DNA of 64,000 nucleotides, taken from assembly GCA_944385405.1 (NCBI GenBank), contig CALWXB010000001.1, positions 81,734 to 145,733 on the forward strand. The letters are read 5' to 3'. Shown piece by piece: positions 60,708 through 64,000 of the stretch. The notes under the pieces were generated by a model. The model worked only from the letters and a program-made list of their open reading frames with translations, had not been told where the DNA came from and searched no databases. Position 1 is the first letter of the stretch, and each line of letters begins with the position of its first letter. The stretch comes from an uncultured Oscillospiraceae bacterium (GTDB taxonomy: Bacteria; Bacillota; Clostridia; Oscillospirales; Oscillospiraceae). A program made the position numbers and the translations under genes.

Positions 60708-60748
60708 AAAAGAATGAACAGGCGTCCCCGTATCTCCGGGGGCGCCTG
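60708..60748 (-). terminator. terminator of the pseudouridine synthase gene
   Basis: CAGGCG-CCCCC pairs with GGGGACGCCTG across GGAGATAC on the minus strand, followed by TTCATTCTTTTG. It lies 27 bp after the stop. Confidence 0.65.
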
Positions 60749-60774
60749 TCTGACGTAACCGATTTCGCGTGATC

Positions 60775-61692
60775 TCAGGTCCGGGCTTCCAGCTTCTCCA
60801 GCTGGCGGAGGAAGGACTCCGGCAGAGGGCAGCGCAGCTCCACCGCCTCCCCGGTGCGGGGATGGAGGAACCGCAGCCCCACCGCGTGGAGGCACTGGCC
60901 CTGGAGGCCGGGCACCGCCTTTTTGGCGCCGTATACCGTGTCCCCCAGGATGGGGTGGCCGATGTAGGCCATGTGGACCCGGATCTGGTGGGTGCGCCCC
61001 GTCTCCAGCCGGCAGCGCAGCAGGGTGTGACCGGGGTAGCGGGCCACCACCTCCCAATGGGTGACGGCCCGGCGGCCGTCCGGCACCACCGCCATTTTCT
61101 TCCGGTCTCCGGGGCTGCGGCCGATGGGGGCGTCCACGGTGCCGCTGTCCTCGCGCAGATTTCCCACCACGATGCAGGCGTAGGTCCGGGCCAGGGTGTG
61201 GTCCTGAAGCTGGGCGGAGAGCTTCTGATGGGCATAATCGTTTTTAGCCGCGATGATGAGGCCTGAGGTGTCCCGGTCAATGCGGTGGACGATGCCTGGC
61301 CGCAGCTCCCCGCCGATGCCGGAGAGGGAGTCTCCGCAGTGGTACAGCAGGGCATTGACCAGTGTGCCGTCGGGATGGCCGGGGGCGGGATGGACCACCA
61401 GCCCCTTGGGCTTGTTCACCACGATGACGTCCGCATCCTCATAGACCACGTCCAGCGGGATGTCCTGAGGCACCGCCTCCACCGCCTCCGGATCCGGCAG
61501 CGTCACCTGGATGGTCTCCCCGCCGGTGAGGCGGGCATTCTTGGCCAAGGGCTTTCCGCCGGAGACCACCCGCCCCTCCTGACAAAGCCGGGCGGCGGCG
61601 GAGCGGGTCACGTCCTCCAGACGCCGGGCCAGAAAGGCGTCCAGCCGCTCCCCGGCGTCCTCGGGGAGGGCCTGCAGCGTGCGGATCTCCAT
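60775..61692 (-). CDS. rluD: RluA-family ribosomal large-subunit pseudouridine synthase
   Basis: A 305-aa protein; ATG at 61692 (AGAGG upstream), or GTG six bases earlier. An S4-like N-terminus (ERLDAFLARRL, SAAARLCQEGRV) precedes the catalytic domain with the active aspartate in HRIDRDTSGL and later RTHQIRVHMAYIGHPI. It modifies uridines of 23S rRNA; RluD is the best guess among family members, given the S4 domain and lspA-rluD adjacency. Confidence 0.9.
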   Translation of the reverse strand: MEIRTLQALPEDAGERLDAFLARRLEDVTRSAAARLCQEGRVVSGGKPLAKNARLTGGETIQVTLPDPEAVEAVPQDIPLDVVYEDADVIVVNKPKGLVVHPAPGHPDGTLVNALLYHCGDSLSGIGGELRPGIVHRIDRDTSGLIIAAKNDYAHQKLSAQLQDHTLARTYACIVVGNLREDSGTVDAPIGRSPGDRKKMAVVPDGRRAVTHWEVVARYPGHTLLRCRLETGRTHQIRVHMAYIGHPILGDTVYGAKKAVPGLQGQCLHAVGLRFLHPRTGEAVELRCPLPESFLRQLEKLEART

Positions 61693-61694
61693 GG

Positions 61695-62162
61695 TCACCT
61701 CTTCTTTCGGGGCTCATGGAGCCACAGGTAATAGACGGCTCCCAGCACCGCCCCGCAGACGATGCAGATGTCCGCCACATTGAACACCGGGTAGGTGGGC
61801 CAGAACTCCAGGTGAAACATGTCCACTACATACCCCAGCCGTACCCGGTCCAGGATGTTCCCCACACCGCCGGAGAGGATCAGAAAACAGGCCGCCGTGC
61901 CCAGGGGATGGCGCAGCACCCGCCGGGCCAGCAGCACCGCCACCGCCAGCACAATGGCCCCGGTGACGGCCACCAGCAGCCACCGCTGGCCGGAAAAGCT
62001 GGACCAGGCGGCGCCGTAGTTGTGGACCAGCGACAGCTCCACCACCCCCGGCAGCAGCTCCATGGACTCCCCCAGGGCCAGATGCGCCGTGACAAAGGCC
62101 TTGAGCCACTGGTCCAGGCCCAGCAGAGCCAGGGCCAGGGCGGTAAAAATGGCATATAACAT
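61695..62162 (-). CDS. lspA: lipoprotein signal peptidase (SPase II)
   Basis: A 155-aa membrane enzyme starting MLYAIFTALALALLGLDQWLK at 62162 (core LLGLDQWLK; GGAG seven bases upstream). The catalytic aspartates are in GGVGNILDRV and FNVADICIV. It cleaves prolipoproteins. Its stop is two bases before the rluD-like ATG, an order kept in many bacteria. Confidence 0.96.
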   Translation of the reverse strand: MLYAIFTALALALLGLDQWLKAFVTAHLALGESMELLPGVVELSLVHNYGAAWSSFSGQRWLLVAVTGAIVLAVAVLLARRVLRHPLGTAACFLILSGGVGNILDRVRLGYVVDMFHLEFWPTYPVFNVADICIVCGAVLGAVYYLWLHEPRKKR

Positions 62163-62221
62163 GGGCGTTCTCCTCAACTCCAGATTACCTGACCAGTTTA
62201 CACACTTCCGCCGGGAATTGC

Positions 62222-62256
62222 AACAAACAAAACGCCCGGAGGGATCTCCGGGCGTT
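62222..62256 (-). terminator. terminator of the ECF S-component gene
   Basis: AACGCCCGGAG-GGAT-CTCCGGGCGTT (62231-62256) followed on the minus strand by TTGTTTGTT. Confidence 0.75.
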
Positions 62257-62263
62257 TTCCGGT

Positions 62264-62824
62264 TCACGGGCGCATCTTCTCCAGCTGCCCCGCCCGCTTC
62301 AGGGCCGGGCGCAGGGCAGTGTAGAGCACGGGGGCGGCGATCATGGCCGCCGCGGCGTTGAGAACGGAGGCAGGCAGCTTGCTGCCCATGGTCAGCACCG
62401 CCGTCTCCATGGGGTAGCCATAGATATACATCTGAAACACGAAGGTCTTGGCCATGTACAGCGCCACATACGTCAGCGCCCCCGCCACGCAGGCGCACAC
62501 GTTCCAGCCGTGGTGTCCGGCCTCCCGGCCGCCGGCAAAGGCGATCCGGGCACACACCCAGGCCATGGCGAATTTGGAGACGAAGGTGACGGCGCAGTTG
62601 ATGAGGTCGTACCCACCGAAGAGCGCGTCGTACAGGGTGGAGCCCAGACCCGCGGCCAGTCCGCCGGCAAAGGGGCCCATCAAAAGGCCGCTGAGCAGGC
62701 ACATGGCATTGGCAAAGTGCACTTTGGACCCCAGCAGGGGAAAGCGGAAAAAGGTCACCACACACACCAGCGCCGCCAGCACAGCGATATATACCAGCTT
62801 CTGCGTGGTCCAGGTCTGTTTCAT
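62264..62824 (-). CDS. ECF transporter S component
   Basis: A 186-aa protein with about six membrane helices. The pattern VCVVTFFRFPLLGSKVHFANAM and GPFAGGLAAGLGSTLYDALFGG (cores FRFPLLGS and GLGSTLYD) matches substrate-binding S subunits, which dock with a shared EcfA-A'-T module to import vitamins. No energising genes are nearby, as is usual for group II. The vitamin is not identifiable and the 110-bp upstream region shows no riboswitch I can recognise. Confidence 0.85.
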   Translation of the reverse strand: MKQTWTTQKLVYIAVLAALVCVVTFFRFPLLGSKVHFANAMCLLSGLLMGPFAGGLAAGLGSTLYDALFGGYDLINCAVTFVSKFAMAWVCARIAFAGGREAGHHGWNVCACVAGALTYVALYMAKTFVFQMYIYGYPMETAVLTMGSKLPASVLNAAAAMIAAPVLYTALRPALKRAGQLEKMRP

Positions 62825-62919
62825 ACGGATCTCCTCCAGGGCAAATCAGATTGTCCCACACGATACCCCAAATCTGAGCTGAGATAAATACCCAGTTCTG
62901 CGAAATTTTATCAGGTCAG

Positions 62920-62960
62920 GCACAAAGCAGCACGGAGGAGAGGGCTTGCCTCTCCTCCGT
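62920..62960 (-). terminator. terminator-like hairpin after ileS
   Basis: ACGGAGGAGAGG-GCTTG-CCTCTCCTCCGT (62932-62960), a perfect 12-bp stem 17 bp after the ileS stop. The following minus-strand sequence GCTGCTTTGTG is a weak U-tract. Confidence 0.6.
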
Positions 62961-62977
62961 TGATAAGGGATTGCTGA

Positions 62978-64000
62978 TCAGAACTGGGGCAGCTTGGCCA
63001 CCACCGCGGCGCAGCGGGGGCACAGGGTGGGATGGGCCGCGTCGGCGCCCACGGCGGGGGACTGCTTCCAGCAGCGCTCGCACTTGGCGCCCTCCGCCGG
63101 AGAGACCACCACCCGCACGCCGGCGATGGGCGTCTCAGCACCCTGGGCATACAGGGCGGGATCGTCGGACACCGCCACATCGGAGACGATGAACAGATCC
63201 GCCCACTGGTCCTGGAACTTCTCCTGCAGGTCCTTGAGCATGTCGGTCTTGGATCCCTTGTCCTTCACCAGGGTGATCCGGGCCTCCAGGGCCTTGCCGA
63301 TCTTCTTGTCGTTCCGGGCGGCCTCCAGGGCGGCGTTGACGCCGCTGCGCAGCTGGATCAGCATGCTCCAGGAAACGCAGGCCCCCAGGTCGTACTCCTG
63401 GAAGGGCTTGTTCATCTCGTTGAACACCACGTTGCGGGGATCGTCGCCGCTGCGGTGAGGCATGGCCTGCCAGATCTCGTCGCAGGTGTAGGCCAGGATG
63501 GGTGCCATGATCTTGGTCATGGTGTCCAGGATCAGGAACAGGGCGGTCTGGGCGCTGCGGCGCAGGCGGCCGTCCTTCTCCTCGCAGTAGAGCCGGTCCT
63601 TGATGATATCCAGGTAGAAGTTGGACATCTCCACCACGCAGAAGTCGTTCACCGCGTGGGTCACCGCCAGGAACTCATAGTCGTCGTAGGCCTGGAAGCA
63701 CTTTTCGATGAGGGCGTTGAGGCGGGTGACGGCCCAGCGGTCCAGCTCCTCCATCTCCGCCGGGGGCACCAGATGGTCGGCGTCGAAGCCGTCCAGGTTG
63801 CCCAGGCAGTACCGGGCGGTGTTGCGGAACTTCAGGTAGTTCTGGCTCAGCTGCTTGAAAATGGCGTCGGAGCAGCGGACATCGGCGTGGTAGTCGGCGC
63901 TGGCGGCCCAGAGGCGCAGCAGATCCGCGCCGTACTTGTCCATGATCTCATAGGGGTCCATGCCGTTGCCCAGGGACTTGTGCATGGCCTTGCCCTCGCC
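62978..64000 (-). CDS. ileS: isoleucyl-tRNA synthetase, C-terminal part (runs off the window)
   Basis: About 340 C-terminal codons are present. The KMSKS-equivalent KAMHKSLGNG lies at the window edge, followed by the anticodon-binding domain (RLWAASADYHADVR, then NFYLDIIKDRLYCEE) and the zinc finger CERCW...CPRC that closes bacterial IleS. It charges tRNA-Ile. The 5' part is beyond 64000. Confidence 0.96.
   Translation of the reverse strand, partial: GEGKAMHKSLGNGMDPYEIMDKYGADLLRLWAASADYHADVRCSDAIFKQLSQNYLKFRNTARYCLGNLDGFDADHLVPPAEMEELDRWAVTRLNALIEKCFQAYDDYEFLAVTHAVNDFCVVEMSNFYLDIIKDRLYCEEKDGRLRRSAQTALFLILDTMTKIMAPILAYTCDEIWQAMPHRSGDDPRNVVFNEMNKPFQEYDLGACVSWSMLIQLRSGVNAALEAARNDKKIGKALEARITLVKDKGSKTDMLKDLQEKFQDQWADLFIVSDVAVSDDPALYAQGAETPIAGVRVVVSPAEGAKCERCWKQSPAVGADAAHPTLCPRCAAVVAKLPQF

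Noticed and set aside
62825-62930. Possible riboswitch ahead of the ECF S-component gene
   Set aside because: No conserved core of thiamine, riboflavin, cobalamin, folate or preQ1 riboswitches could be recognised.

Overview
The window is a 64-kb piece of a high-GC, low-GC-island mosaic chromosome from a Gram-positive (Firmicutes) anaerobe, most likely a gut Oscillospirales (Flavonifractor/Lawsonibacter-like) bacterium. The evidence is gene content (DivIVA, SepF, RicT, Hfq, clostridial-type pyruvate phosphate dikinase with the active-site His at residue 455, ECF transporter, SLH-domain surface protein), AGGAGG-type ribosome binding sites and strongly C/G-ending codons. Taxonomy is inference from content only.

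Layout. 1-4135 (minus strand): start of a GntR/YtrA-type regulator with its promoter and operator, a membrane-tethered XRE regulator, a HAD phosphatase, ricT and a DNA polymerase III delta-prime-like gene. 4396-7029 (plus): ppdK. 7030-24110: a roughly 17-kb AT-richer accessory island that appears to sit in the 3' end of ppdK. A second ppdK-like 3' terminus, followed by a strong plus-strand terminator, lies at its right edge (24077-24163). The island carries a complete type I-C CRISPR-Cas locus (cas3-cas5c-cas8c-cas7-cas4-cas1-cas2, leader, array of 11 exact repeats plus one decayed terminal repeat). It also carries an orphan promoter-terminator unit that looks like a small RNA, a broken HNH endonuclease gene, striking perfect hairpins, a 702-aa membrane protein divergent from an XRE regulator with two large palindromes between them, an excisionase-like gene, a 147-aa protein plus HerA-like ATPase pair, a large serine recombinase and a Phd/ParE toxin-antitoxin pair.

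24208-39327: a 1308-aa secreted SLH protein, a MarR-MATE efflux pair, a FUSC-type exporter, a DUF1275 protein, carA and carB, where carB is fused in frame to a diaminopimelate-epimerase domain lacking one of its two catalytic cysteines, and a multi-PAS protein. 39371-62824 (minus): lepA with a duplicated 3' end and a hairpin-rich insert, an MBOAT/SGNH acyl-transfer pair behind an XRE gene, a HAD phosphatase, the cell-division cluster HlyD-like / PLP-binding protein / sepF / divIVA, and a long co-directional run of genome-maintenance and RNA-modification genes (miaB, MBL hydrolase, mutS, CPBP protease, AEC transporter, mutL, oxidoreductase, miaA, hfq). An HPr-like protein, an RluA-type pseudouridine synthase, lspA, an ECF S component and the 3' part of ileS complete the window.

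How it works together: the chromosomal backbone is housekeeping with tight translational coupling. The island is the region of interest: CRISPR immunity is physically linked to a recombinase, an excisionase-like protein and a toxin-antitoxin pair, and it also holds several unrecognised genes that could be further defence or transfer functions. All functions are assigned by reading the translated sequences; no database search was possible.
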